This document shows, one piece after another, positions 44,305-56,853 of a stretch of 64,000 nucleotides of DNA. Made by a program: the position numbers and the translations under genes. The stretch is from Guadua angustifolia (taxonomy: Eukaryota; Streptophyta; Magnoliopsida; Poales; Poaceae): contig CM070511.1 of NCBI GenBank assembly GCA_036346375.1, positions 5,890,001 to 5,954,000 on the forward strand, given 5' to 3'. The notes beneath the pieces were generated by a model. The model searched no databases, was not told the DNA's origin, and was given only the letters and a program-made list of their open reading frames with translations. Numbering within the stretch: the first letter of the stretch is position 1; every line of letters begins with the position of its first letter.

Positions 44305-46906
44305 CACTACAGGAATCAACACTATTTTCATCAGTCAAAAATCGACGAAAATAAGAGGAAAATCGATGAAAATAGCTATTTTCATCGGTTTGCCAACAAA
44401 AATAGGCTGACGAAGTTATGTTGACGAAAATATCCGTATTTTCGTCGATTGTCGATGAAAATAAAAGTATTTTTGTCGGCCGTGCCGGGCGACGAAAATA
44501 GTGGCAAATCAACCACCGACCAAGACCTCGACGTGGCGATTGCTATTTTCGTCAGCCTTGACCGACGAAAATAGCCCTGCCACGTCAGCAGCTATCCACA
44601 TGGTGCCCTGATATCTATTTTCATTGGCCAAGACCGACGAAAATAGAAACATTAACTGACGAAAATAGCTTGGCGATGTGGTGTTCTAGTTTCATCAGCT
44701 AAGGCAGACGAAAATACTATTTTAAAATAAAAAAATACAAAAAATATAAAAATACCTAAAAATTCACAAAAATTCACTGCATGCATATAATTAACAGAAA
44801 AATTCCACAAAAATTGTAGAAAATTCTAACAACCATAGAGTCTCCATCACAAGTTCATTACAGACATTTATCTTACAAATTCACCACAATAGTGTCCAAG
44901 TTCACAAATCCACGTCACACAACCATATATATAGTGTCCATCACAAATCCACATGACACAACCATAGTCTCCATCACAAAATCCACATCACAACCTAACA
45001 AGTTCATCATATCACAGTCTAATTAGGTTCATCACATCTCACATCACAAATTCAATAGCTCACAACTTGATGCCGCAAGTTTACAATTACACACACACAC
45101 CACAAGTTTATCTCACAAATTCAAATTTAACTTGGTGAAGTATGGAAGTCGTGGCCACTAACCACATCGCCGCCTGAGTTCAAATATTGACCAACTGATG
45201 GTGACCCTGAATTACTACCAATATTGCCTCCGGCTTCAGGAGGCGGTGGTGGCCCCTGTATGATGTATGCAAAAGTTTGTAAAAAATTGCCACTATTAAT
45301 GTAAATAACCAAACATTTGGAATGAAATATACCATATTTGTAGGTGGGAAGAAAAAGGCAGGAGGTGGAGGAGGTTAAAATGGTGGAAGTGACACAACCA
45401 ATGCCAAGTGAGTCGATATGATATCTTGAAAAGTAAGAACATCAATTTCATGTGCAAATTTTAAAATCTAGTAATATTAAAAAATTCTAAGTGTAAATGG
45501 CTATATCTAAACATTGCATATTAGACAAAAAAAACTTCGCAATTGGATGTAGTTAAATTCATAAACTTCATAACTAGCTAACAACTACGGTTCATCGAGC
45601 ACAATTCAAGATATTTCTTTTAACTTAAAGCGTTTGAATTCATAAAAGATCAAATCTATGTATTTATTTCTATTTACAGCTTGGTATACTTACTTGAAGG
45701 TGTTGCTGTTGTGATCTCTGCTATTCAATCATGTACTGCTCATGTTGCTTCATCCTTTTCTCTGCTTGTCTCAGTAGTTCTTCTTGTTGCCTCATTGTTA
45801 CCTGGTGTCGCCTCAGTATCTCTTCCTCTTGGCTAGCATCACGAGAACTCCGTGAGCCACTCTGAGAAGAATGAGACAATCTTGCCTCAGCTAAGGCTTC
45901 ACTGGAATCAATGATCCCGTTGAACATGGAAAAGCTGCCATGTTTCTTACCACCACCACTCGAGTACAAATCAACCATGTCGATCTCCTCTTTCCTCCAA
46001 TTATAGTCTTCCCTGTGACATTCGACCATTAATTTTTCATACTGAGCCTACAACATATGCAGTTTAGGAGAAATCTTAAAAATGCATTGAGTTGGTACTT
46101 TAGAAATTGTACTGACCAAATTTTGTGAAGTCAGAGCACTACAAAGTCGATCACTATGTAGGATCACTCAGAGTGGCTCAAGATACGCCTCAATAGAGCT
46201 TGGCGCAACTCCACTTTGAGCCTCCTGTAATTCATTGTTCACTTTGTGTTAATGAGTATAATTATAAAATATAACCTAAAGAGCTAACAACTATGATATA
46301 ACAAACATACCATTTGCTTAGCAAGACAAAGATGTCCATACCGCTGAGTTACCCTAGGGCCTGTCTGGCGATTGCCTCTCTTAATCCTAGACTACTCCAC
46401 GAAGGCAAGCGAGGCACAGTAGGCACAGAGTGCTCGCCAAGTATTAGGACACTTCCTGAGCTAAGACAGGTCCACCCACAGGTACTCATCTTCTCGAAGG
46501 TAGATTTGCGAAGCACCTAACTTCTTGCTCATATCCTGGTGTTTGAACATCTTGTAGTACATACACACTGCTTGGATACGAGTATTGGACATCATGTCCT
46601 TTACCACCCTTTTCGCAGCATTCTCAAAAACATACTTCGCCTTAGCTGCTAATGACTGATCTTGTCCATTAGGCAAATGATACCATAATTAATTGTGGAA
46701 ACACAATATTTTAGACATTTTTATTCTAAAACTAATAATGAATAAGAAAAGTGACAATTAAGAATATTACCCAGAAATCTGCCCATACCCGCATTGCAAC
46801 AGTGCCGTGTTGGCCATCTATAGCCAACTTTTAGTGCTCCCACTTCACTGCCAGTTGAGAAACACCACCCACCAAGACCAACCCTGGATAGTGGTACCGA
46901 CAAAGA
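44305..46906 (-). mobile_element. CACTA element, left end with subterminal repeats (right end not seen)
   Basis: Starts CACTACAGGAATCAACAC at 44305. From about 44330 to 44720 the motif gacgaaaatag and its inverse ctattttcgtc recur many times, the subterminal repeats of the element. The transposase gene runs on the minus strand towards this end. At 46907 a solo LTR interrupts it; the remainder should resume at 49835, but I could not identify the far terminus inside the window. Confidence 0.78.
45127..46903 (-). pseudogene. Plant CACTA (Ptta/En/Spm) transposase-like gene, exons partial
   Basis: Minus-strand pieces with the character of the plant En/Spm accessory transposase family: 46461-46676 (KAKYVFENAAKRV, then IQAVCMYYK and LREDEYLWVDLS), 45721-46029 (FSMFNGIIDSSEALAEARLS, then a charged coiled-coil-like stretch RRHQVTMRQQEELLRQAEKR), and a C-terminal exon at about 45127-45256 (GPPPPPEAGGNIG to a stop). 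The gaps between look like introns. The 5' part is cut by the solo LTR at 46907. In intact elements this protein binds the subterminal repeats. Whether the frames are still intact cannot be settled without splice evidence. Confidence 0.7.
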
Positions 46907-49834
46907 TGTAACATCCCAAAATTTGAGTTTTGGAATGTTTAAAATTAAAAAAATGAACCATATGCATTTTCTTGGAATTAACCGAAGCTTAATTTGAATT
47001 TTCTAATAATTAAAAGATTTAATTTGATTAATCTATGCATCAAACTAAAGGTTTCTTGTGCTTCAAGGAATTTTTCTGTATTTTTGGAGATTTTTCTGAA
47101 TTTATTTACTATTTGTTTGAATTTATTTGGATTTATTTGAATTTTGAGATTTATTTAAATCAAAAACGATTTTATAAATCAAAAAGGGCTTCCGGGCCGA
47201 ATCCTTCGCCGGCCCATCTCCTGTTCATCTCGGCCCAAACCTTTATGTGACCAGTGGCTGCCAGCCGCGTCGCACCACCGCCGCCGATCCCGTGGCACGT
47301 GTGTGGCCTGGATGGCACCACGTCATCGCGTCGCGCGCCGCCGTCCGCAAAACCCTAACCGCCGCCGCCACTCGGAGTCCGCGCGCTACACGCCTCCCGA
47401 GGGCTATAAGTACGCCGCCACATCCATCCCGAGAAAGCTCGATGTCGCCACCTTTTGCCCTAGCCTTCTTTGCCAGAGACCCGCCATCACGCCGGCGAAG
47501 TTTCGCCGAAATCCGCCACGCCACCGGGTTTTTCGCGCGTTGTTCGCCGTCTCCGGTGCACCTCCGCCGTCGCTGCTTGCACGTCCGGGAAGCCCGAGCT
47601 CTCCTCTTCCGGATCCGCAGATTCTTCCGCCCGATCCGATCGTCCTCCGCTATTTCATGCATCGTCTTCCCTACCTTCGGTGAGTAGCGCCGCCGCCTCT
47701 CGCCGTCGAGCTCCTTCACGCGTTCTTGGCGTCCGTCGAAACGCGACGCTGCCGGATCTTGCCACGCCCCCATCACCCGCGTGGCCTCTCCTCGCGCTAG
47801 CCGCGTCACCGACCATGTGCGCGCGTCGTCACCCTAGCTCATGCGTGGCGTCCGCGTCAGCATAGCTCGCCACCTCGCCCGGATGTCGTCTCGGTAAACC
47901 CAGCCCACCGTGGACCGAGTCTCTGATTCGTGGGTCCCATCTGTCAGCCAAAGTATTTTTCCTTTTTCTGATTTTCCCGAATTTCTGAAATTCCAGCCAA
48001 TCCCGTGCTGACACGTGTCACCCTTTCCGAAATTTTCTGATTTTCTCTGAATTAAATCTTCCGAAGGCCCGTTCTCCTTCGTCCGAACTCCGATTGAGCC
48101 GATTCAAATTTCTAATTTTTTGTAAAATCGAGATCTACATTCCAAAGCCATTTATTTTCAATTTTGAGCTTGTTTTCTCCTCTGTTTTGTATTTATTTGG
48201 TTTCATTGCTTTATTTTCCGGTAGACGCGAATCCCGAAGGAGCGAACGGAGACTTTGAAGACCAAGAATCAGCACTTGAACAACAAGGCAAGTCGTAGAC
48301 CTTTGATCATATTGAACCCATGTTTGCAAAAGTACTTTGTTTTATACAGTTGCATGCTATTTGTGTAACAATGCTAGTTTACGGGAGTAGCTATTTACCT
48401 GTTTGAGTATGCCCCTTTGATTATTGGAATGCCATGTATCCATTGTTAACCATAGGTTGGGACATTATTAGTTGGACATAATCATAGTACCAGCATTGGG
48501 TTATCGTAGCTATGCTTAGCCATGCTTAGTTGTCCGATGGGATTCATATCACCTGTGAGCTGATGTTAATCTTGACTTAATGAGATATTGAATTGTGGCT
48601 GTTGACCACTGTTGTAAAACTTGTTGTACCATGGCAGGGGATGCCATTGGTTTTGGGTTGAACAAAATGTTTCCCTCGGGCAATTGATCGTGCAGTAAAG
48701 GGGGTGCTGTTTAGCACATTGGGATGCGGCTGTCTTGCCTAAGATAATTTAAGAACTTAATCTTGTGCGCCATTGAACTGGGCCTAACCGTGCAACCACA
48801 AGTCCGGTATGGGACGGACCTAGCTGATTAATTTGCAATGTTCAAACTTGAGTATTGCCAGTGGTTGGTGTGGGTTCTGAGATGGACGGGTAGACTCACA
48901 TGGCTCAAGAGGGGGGCCCCGAGGGGCGAAACCTTAGAGGGAAGTACTGGGTTTAGACATGTATTGTAAAGGCTTTGTAGTAATCTCTCGGCCGACACAC
49001 CAAAGGAAGTGTGTTCTTAGCGCTTGGCATTAAGGGATGATCATGTCTTGTGGGTAACGCTGTACAACCTCTGCAGAGTGTAAACTATTCGAATAGCCGT
49101 GTCCGCGGTCATGGACAAGCCCGGGGATTTCACACGGAGTATAGAGTATTTTCTTGAAATGTGGAATGGTTGGGATGTGAACGGGGGGTTCACTGTGGTT
49201 TTGTTGTCTCAAGCTATACTGTTGAATTGTGTGGTTGATACTTGTTTCGAGTGATGTAGGGTGATGCCTCATCATTCTGTTCATGTTGTCTACCATTGAT
49301 TCATCAGCTTATTTATTATTGTTTTATTCAAACTGCTTTCAATCTATTTATTGTATTTAAATTCAAGTTTTTGCTTTCTGCAAATGAACCATATAACTGT
49401 CCTTTGTCAAGCCGTGCATGAATATATTGCATCATTTCCCTACGGCTTGTTGAGTACGTTTTGTACTTACGGCTTTATGCCCCTGTTGTTCAGTTGTTGA
49501 GGAAGGACCAGGTAATGAGTATCAAGAGGAGTACTATGAAGACTACGTCGACTAGGAGGGCGTTTCCCCAGACGAATGCCTGTGGCATGTCGAATGGCCC
49601 AAGTTATTTTATTTCCGCTGCAACAGTTTTTATTTGTTTCATTAAGCCAAGAGGCATTGGTGTATGAACCTTGACCATAAGGTCGTTTGCTTTATTCAAT
49701 AATAATTTGTTTTTTTAGTTATTTCGATGTATGGAATGATATGTCATCTATGTTTCCACTGTGTGCACTAGCGTGATCCTGGACTAGTGCAGTATACACA
49801 GAGGGTTTCGGATTTGCACATCCGGGTCCCGACA
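46907..49834 (+). mobile_element. Solo LTR of a gypsy (Tekay-like) retrotransposon
   Basis: 2928 bp, starting TGTAACATCCCAAAATTTG and ending ...CATCCGGGTCCCGACA, flanked by perfect 5-bp duplications AAAGA (46902-46906 and 49835-49839). No primer-binding site, polypurine tract or internal genes, so the internal region was lost by LTR-LTR recombination. Its ends are organised like the array LTRs at 1-24264 (same TGTAACATCC start; a gatcc.ggactagt motif before the 3' end), suggesting a related family. GC-rich frames at 47243-47865 overlap on both strands and are not taken as genes. Confidence 0.88.
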
Positions 49835-49839
49835 AAAGA

Positions 49840-52333
49840 CTTCCCAAATTAGTATTTGTAATACTTCAAGCTTTGGCTAGGGTTTTGGCCGGTAACGTTG
49901 TCGTTTTCTTAATATTCAGATTTATTCCGGTGGGAGATAAGTGTGTTGTCGTGCAATTTTCTTTCGCAATAAGAATTTGAATTTGGGTTTATGGTTTTGG
50001 CCTTTTTCTTTAAATTGCAAAACCTTAGTTTGTCATGCATTTATTTTCCTCCCCTAGCTGTTTATTTATTTTTGTCTCCTTCACCTTATCTTCTGGAGGG
50101 GGGTGGCCCTAGTTTTTTCCCCAAAGAAAAAAATCCCAGCTGAGTCCTCCTGGCGCCTCCCGCACGCCCCAGCGCCTCCCGGCCCTCCCCGCGCCTCCCG
50201 GCCGCCCAGGCGCCTCCGGCGCCGTCATTGCCCCCCCCTCCCGCGCCTCCCGGCCACCTGCTGCGCCTCCCGTGCCTCCGCGTCCCTTGAGTTCCGTGCT
50301 TCCGGTGTGCTGCTTGCCAGCGTCTGCCTCCGGCCTCCATGAGCGCATGTCACTCGCCCGCGCCTTGAGCCGAGCCGCCATTGCCTTCGCTCCACCTCCC
50401 TCTTTCCTCCATGAGTATGCTTTGAGGTAAAACCCTAGGATTTTGGGGGTGGGGAATAGCCTGCCTATATGGTGTTTGATGAAATGCCTAGCTAGAATCC
50501 TTGTTGTGAGATGCAATTAGTTGAGTGGATCCTGGATCCTAGGTGTATGCATGCTTGCTATGAACATGTAAATTCGGTATAGTGTCATCCTCTGTGATGC
50601 CTGTCGAAATATCGTGGTGACCATATTAGCCAAGCTTAACCCTATTTTACTTGATTAATTCTTGGCTAGAGCTTTGGTATTATTATGAAATCAGTATTGG
50701 TTTTGGCCGGTTGCCGCAGTAGCTAACTGGGAACCGAGTAGATCACTGTGCGGGTACTAGCATTAGCTGCTACTTGGCCAACAACTGGCTCATTGCCAGC
50801 TAGTTTCAATAAAACTCTTACTTGGTGAGTTGTTTTATTTCTGTTATGTACATTATTGCCAAATGCTACTCTTACAAGCATGTGAAACTCAATTGGAATT
50901 GGTGGAACTTGGAGTAACTTAATTAAAATGATCAATTTTAAAATCAGATACTAGAGCCGCCTTACATGTATTGTTCTTGGCATAACTTTGTGGATACTAG
51001 GCAGCAATGGATAACATTAGGACTTTGTAGTTAGCCTATTCCAATGGGAAAAACAGCTTATTTGAAAGTAATTGGTTTCCTTCTCCCATATTATTTTTGG
51101 TGTTGTTGAATAGTTAACCCTTGCGACTTTCTATCGAATAAGCAAACAACATTGCATATGTTTTCATGTTGCATCTTCCTGAGATTAGATGACACTAGTT
51201 CTAGTGATTTTATTTATGTATTCGAGCTGCCATCTTGCGTTCTCGGAATAGGTGTATGTGTTCTGAGTTTCATTTGAGCTTATTGAAAGTAGACCATGTG
51301 ATATTGAGTTGTTAACCAATTTGGGTGGTTTGTTGTCTTAAGTTATATTTTATGTATGTGTTCTAAATTCAGGCTTTCTTTAATCTTGGGGAGTCGTGCG
51401 AGCGCTAAGATTCCAAATGCCACTCCATTTTCTGTTGGTAAAAGGCAAGTGCAACTCCTAGAGCGTTGTTAGGATGTTAAATGCTTTGTTTGCGATAAGA
51501 TTATGAAAATTCTAATGATGTGATTATGTTTATTAGCATGTCTAGAAGTTGTTTTTAGTATGGTGATGAGGGTGGATGAATGTTAGCAAATTGGTAAGTA
51601 AGTTATTCAATTCCCATTTATTGCATTGCATTACGAAATTGTACGAACGAGTATGGTTATGTTAATGCAAGTGTAGGGACAAGCTTGCACTATAATCACC
51701 TAGTTCATATCTGTAAATTTAATCTACTTTATAGAAATTATGTGATGCCTTTCCCTGAATTTTATTCATGACTTTATTTACTCTCGAATGAATCACATTG
51801 GGGAAATAGCAAGTTAATTGGTACTTCCATATTGGTTATGGCTATGTGTGGTGAAAATGAATGAGGGATGAAATGCATTCACGTCAATTGCATAATTGCA
51901 TTCATGATGGACGAGGCGTCCCATGTTGATGCGGGCCTCGGTGCTCACCTGTAGTGAGCACAAAAGTCCTACCTCGTAGTCCCATTCATCGAGGTGAATG
52001 GGAGCGAGTCAGTAAGAGTAGGCCCCGCCACGGGATGGTTGGGATTGAGGGTATACGCTATGACAATGTGCATTATGAGCATGCATGGTGCATTCATTTT
52101 TTTTGATTCATGAGAAAAAAAGGAATGAGAGCATAAAAGCATTGCATTGTGTGTTGCAATTGGTAAATGTTAATTGATGAGAAGGGGAAATGACAAGTTG
52201 AGGATTGAGTCGTGGACTCATCCTGGAATGATTATTGAGGCGTGAGTATGGTTTAGTTACATTTCCGAGTTGTATGTGGTAAATGGGGATAGATACTGCT
52301 TCTTTTACTGGATGATTTCAATTAAGTATTGGT
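49840..52333. other. Repeat-like stretch, probably LTR-derived, with a GC-rich block
   Basis: No supported gene. The block at 50100-50345 repeats gcgcctcccg-like words, follows a ccctagttttt segment and resembles a transcribed leader of a grass LTR; frames on both strands there are compositional. The section 51900-52080 has alternating G-rich and palindromic words (for example ctcacctgtagtgag). It should contain the continuation of the CACTA element at its left end, and it resumes after 63908. Class unresolved. Confidence 0.35.
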
Positions 52334-53995
52334 TATGTTGTAAGTTCAACCTTCATTAGTTATGGTTTTGGTGTTAATGACAAATCTAATATCCCTTAAT
52401 GTGATTTTATTATTAATGACAAATCTTATATCGAGACTAACTTGTTTATTTAGAATATCTTTGATTAGTCTCATCGCATTAAAAGAATGGAAAACCCAAG
52501 GTATGTTTGCGTATCCATTCTAGTATTAGTTGCATACTTTGGAGTCAAGTTAAAATATGAATGTCCTCATTATATTAACCACAAAATGTGCATCATGTTT
52601 CCCAATCCATATATTACATGGATGCACACACTTAGGGGGAGTTTATAGTTTAACTTGAAAGTCTCTTTGTATTGATCTAATTCTTCTTGACACATATAAG
52701 GATCAAGACAAAGAAACTAAATACATGAGTATATGAAAACTTGAGTAGTTAATATATACTCATATCAATTTAAATGATAATTTAAATTGAGTTCATTTGT
52801 CTTGTTAATCATTAAAGAACATTTCATCATGTGTTGATGGTGTTCCTTGATTAATTAAGGACAAATGAATAGCTCTTAAGTATAATAAAGCATGAGTTGC
52901 ACTATTGTACTTAAGACACACTTAAATCATTCAAATTGATTTAGGTTGTGCTCAATTGATCTAAAGGCATCCATTATGTGTTAATGGAGTGCAAGAGATA
53001 ATTGAGACAACCATGCATCTTGGACTAACAAGTTTTATGAGTTGTGATTGAGTTAGGTCCAAAGATGGATGAGATGATAAAGAAGAGGAGTCGAGTGATG
53101 ATCCCAAGGAGTATCAAGTGAAGATCATAAAGACCCCAAAGGGATTGCTTGATGGCATGCGAAGGTATAACTAGATAGGCTAAGGACTTTTGTAGTCTTT
53201 GAGTCTAGTTTTATCGCCGTACTATTAAGAGGGGTTGTCTCCTAACTTGAGCTTCATCATGTGTTGATGATCTCAATCCGCGTTCACTCAAGCTCAAATC
53301 ATTTGGATTTGGTTTTTGCATAAGAGTTAACCATTTGGCATGTGTTGCGAATGGGTTAAGTTTATGCTCGGTTGTTATTGGTTTATGCTCTGATTTGCAT
53401 ATGTTGCAAAGAGGAAGAGCATATGCATTTGGTTTTCGCATAATGCTTTGATTTGCATGTGTTGCAAATAGGATAAGCAATATGCGTTGGCTTTTGCGTG
53501 AAGTTCACTTTTGCATGTGTTGCAAATGTTGAAGCCTCATGTTTTGTTTTCTCTTTACAAAACAAATCTTTCAAAATCAAAGTGGTTGCTTGGAGCTAGG
53601 TTTTGCATGTGTTGCAAAACGAGGATGCTCAAGCTAGTTGGATTTGGAATTTACGTACGGTTCTTTGAAGCATGTGAATAGTATTTGCAAATGTGTTTTT
53701 GCAAAAGTTATTTTGATCATGAGTTGATCATCACATGGTTCAAGGTTGTTGACCCTTGCTAGCTTGTAGTCATGTTTTTGATCAAGTCTATGTGAAGTAT
53801 TTCGAGAAAATCAGATTTTAGACTTGAATGACTACATTAGAGTTTAGTTTGGTGATATTTAAAAATATCTATGGTTGCTTAAATCTTGAAAATGGGTGGA
53901 GATTGTAGCCCTCGTGATAAGCTTCGCATAGAATCAAAAATCACCCAAATCGGAGTTCGGAGTAAAAAGTTATGACCGTTTTTCTGAGTGTTGCT

Positions 53996-54137
53996 GCGGT
54001 ACTACCGCAAAAGCGGTACTACCGCCCGTAGGGGCCGGTAGTACCGCCTTCTGTGTAGCTTTTGGCAGAGAATGGTTTTTTGATCCCCTAGGCCGGTACT
54101 ACCGCCCGTAGGGGCCGGTAGTACCGCAAACACTGTA
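53996..54137. promoter_or_regulatory. Palindrome cluster (gcggtactaccgc type) in U3 of the 5' LTR
   Basis: Five copies of ggtactaccgc, or its inverse gcggtagtacc, in about 140 bp, arranged as hairpins such as ggtactaccgcccgtag paired with ggccggtagtacc, 70-210 bp upstream of the TATA box. The counterpart in the 3' LTR is at about 62835-62968. Confidence 0.75.
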
Positions 54138-54203
54138 GCAACGGCTAGTTTTAGCTCGTTTAATGCCCGTTTTGCCCCCCAACGGCTAGTTTTCTTTGTG
54201 AGG

Positions 54204-54213
54204 CTATAAAAGG
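54204..54213 (+). promoter_or_regulatory. TATA box of the copia-like 5' LTR
   Basis: ctataaaagg, the only strong TATA element after the palindrome cluster; transcription of the element would start about 30 bp downstream. The equivalent site in the 3' LTR is 63044-63053. Confidence 0.7.
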
Positions 54214-55064
54214 AGGTCATGGGGGGCATTTGCTTGTTGCTAGAGTATATTGGGTGAGGTGGTTCATGTATTGAGGCTCTCATTTGTGTATTGGCTCTTG
54301 TGTGAGTATTTGAGAGGTGATTTGCATGTATTGCATTTCCGCAAGTTGTTCTTGAGCAAGAGTGAGACTAATTGCATGTGTTGCAATTAGAAGTGGGTTG
54401 AGAGTCTCTTGTGCATGTGTTGCACTTGAGGGAGGTCCTTGTGCATGTGTTGCACTTGGTGATCACCGGAGCGCATTCGTTGTGCTCGGTGAAGTTCAAG
54501 CGAAGGAGCGACTTGTTACTCTTGGAGGTTGCCGACTCCTAGACGGCGTAGGCGTCGTGCGCGGGAGCTCTCAAGGTGTGAGAAGCCCCGGCAAGTTTGT
54601 GAAGGTTCGGGTTGAGCCTACGCGCAAGCGTGAAAAACCACGACTAGTGGAAACGAGGCGGGTGCTCGAGCGGGAGCCGGTCCAAGTGGTTGGGCTTGCC
54701 TCAACGTGGACTAGGGGAGACCGGCAAGTCTCCGAACACCACGGAAAAATATCGGTTGTCTCTTTTACCTTCAAGCATTTACTTTATTGTATATTTATCA
54801 ATTGCTTGATTATAATTAGAATTGCTTAGTATTGATTGTTTGCTCAATTTAGCAATTCTAGTATAGAGACATAATTTAGTTAGTGCACTAGTAAGCCTAG
54901 TTGATTTAGGCTTTAATTGTCAAAACCGAGTTTATCGCTTCCGCATATATCTTTGATTAGGTTTTGACTTAGGGGTGTATTAGAGCGAATTATTTTAGTG
55001 AGTGATCGAATTTTGTAAAACGCCTATTCACCCCCCCCTCTAGGCGCATCCTCGATCCTACAAG

Positions 55065-55077
55065 TGGTATCAGAGCC
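55065..55077 (+). other. Primer-binding site of the copia-like element
   Basis: tggtatcagagcc, complementary to the 3' end of initiator tRNA-Met, two bases after the LTR end at 55062. Confidence 0.92.
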
Positions 55078-55200
55078 ACGGTCACTCTCATTTTAGGCTT
55101 AACCGCTTAGAGAGTAAAATGGATGGCGACTAGAGCTTTAGTGCACTCACACTATCCACTCATGCTAAATGAATCAAATTATGCTTCATGAAAATTATTT

Positions 55201-56853
55201 ATGATTGATCATTTTAAATCCATGAGCCCACAAATTTGGTGGATCGTAGATGTCGGCTTTTCTTCTCCACTAAATGATATTGCACCAACTAAAGGAGAGG
55301 AGAAATGCCTACATCTCGACGCTCAAGCTACTAACGTTTTATTTAGTATTGTGAGTGTAGAAATATTTAATCTCATTTGCAACCTCACAAGCGTTCATGA
55401 AATATGGATCAAGCTTCAAGAATTATTTGAATCATCCCCAACAATTGAGGATTGCATTGAGGATGAAATGTCGGTTGATGATCTTTCAACTTCTACATCA
55501 AGTGATGAACCGACATCTCCATCAACCTCAACCTCCGCCTCAGTTTTACGACGAATATTCATTTCCATCAAGAATTCGTTGCTTCATGGCTAAAGGTAAA
55601 AATGAGGTAAATGAAAATGAAGATGAGCCCTCCTATGATGAATTAATGAATATGCTAGAGGAGCTCAATAAATTTCTTGGAAAGGAGAAAAGAAATATAA
55701 GATTTTAAAGTTAGAACATGAATCACTTCAAAATGACTATGATGTTCTAAAAGAAAATCATGAGAAAATCCTTTTCAAGGAATTCACTAAAGCTAGTATG
55801 GATATTGCTACTCAATGTGATTTAGTAGATGAATTGCCTCACTCAATTCCTATAACAAACAATTCATCTAACAAATGCATATCCACCTCTTACGATGATT
55901 TAATTGATATGCCTTGTTGCTCTAATGAAATTGCTTCTAGTTCCTCTATGTTTTTAGATGCTAATCTTGTAGAGGAAAATAAAGAGCTCAAGGCCCAAGT
56001 CATTAGATTGGAAAATGACTTAAAGAGATGCGTAAAAGGAAAAGCCATCCTCGACGAGATCTTGAGCAAGCCAAGGGCCTCAAGATAAGCGAGGACTTGC
56101 CCTAAGTCCAAGAGGAGAATAGCAAGATGAGGCACAACGCACGATACACGAAGACAATCAAGTGCTTTAATTGCAACAAGAAGGGCCACCTCGCCTCCGT
56201 GTGCCCTAACAATGTGGATAACAAGGCCACACCACCAACAATGAGGCAAACCGACAAGGAGCAAGTCAAATCGGTCAAGAGAGGGCCAAATAGCGTGACA
56301 TGCTTCAATTGTCGGAAAAGGGACATTTCGGTAAGGATTGTCCCAAAGGTACCACCCTAAGCCTATTCTTATTAATGAAAATTATTTGCTTAGGAAAGAC
56401 AAGAATGGCAATGTGTTTGTAAAGCTTGTCAAGTCCCCTATGCCCGCTCAAAATGATATTCATTTGCATAGGAAGAGTAATTCTAGAAATGTGTTTGCTC
56501 AAAATGCTAGATTTCCTAAGACTATGAAAAATCATGAAAATCATGTGCTTAGGAAAAATAACTATAGGAAAACATTTGCTAGAAATGCTAGATCCTCTAA
56601 GCGTTCTTACTATAATGATTATCACATGCTTAGAAGAGATCAAACTAGAAATAGCTTTGCAAAATATCAATGTCCTCCTATGCCCTTCCATAAAAATACA
56701 AGTACTTTGTCTAGGAGGAATAATTATCGCAAAACTATTCCTAGTCATGTTAGTCAATTCAATAATGTTAAAATTAAGACCATTTGGGTTCCTAAATCAG
56801 TTGTGACTAACATTGTCGGACCCAACAAGGAGTGGGTACCAAAAATCGCCTAA
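55201..56853 (+). pseudogene. gag: Copia-type gag, degraded
   Basis: Successive frames at 55201-55593, 55397-55708, 55798-56088, 56127-56360 and 56338-56853 make up one Gag with several frameshifts. The N-terminal part includes LTSVHEIWIKLQELFE, typical of copia Gag; the middle is an acidic/coiled-coil region (SYDELMNMLEELNKFL; LVEENKELKAQVIRLENDL). A CCHC zinc knuckle CFNCNKKGHLASVC follows; a second knuckle beginning CFNCRK loses frame. The C-terminal part ends IKTIWVPKSVVTN ... EWVPKIA with a stop, where autonomous relatives continue into protease and integrase. The product would be the nucleocapsid; this copy cannot make it intact. Confidence 0.82.

Larger units (their letters stand above)
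52339..55062 (+). repeat. 5' LTR of the copia-like element
   Basis: Starts TGTAAGTTCAACC, ends ...CTCGATCCTACA. U3 contains degenerate 57-59-bp tandem repeats around a gcatgtgttgca motif (53339-53530) and palindromes at 53996-54137; a TATA box follows at 54204. Frames inside (for example 53211-53580 minus, 54362-54829 plus) recur in the 3' LTR and are not genes. Confidence 0.93.

Noticed and set aside
47243..47865. Overlapping frames up to 188 codons in both directions
   Set aside because: They lie inside a solo LTR in a GC-rich leader block, with no protein-family resemblance.
53211..53580. Minus-strand frames with repeated FATHAK/CNTCKSKH-like peptides
   Set aside because: The peptide repeats follow from the 57-59-bp DNA repeats in the LTR, are antisense to the element and are present equally in the other LTR.
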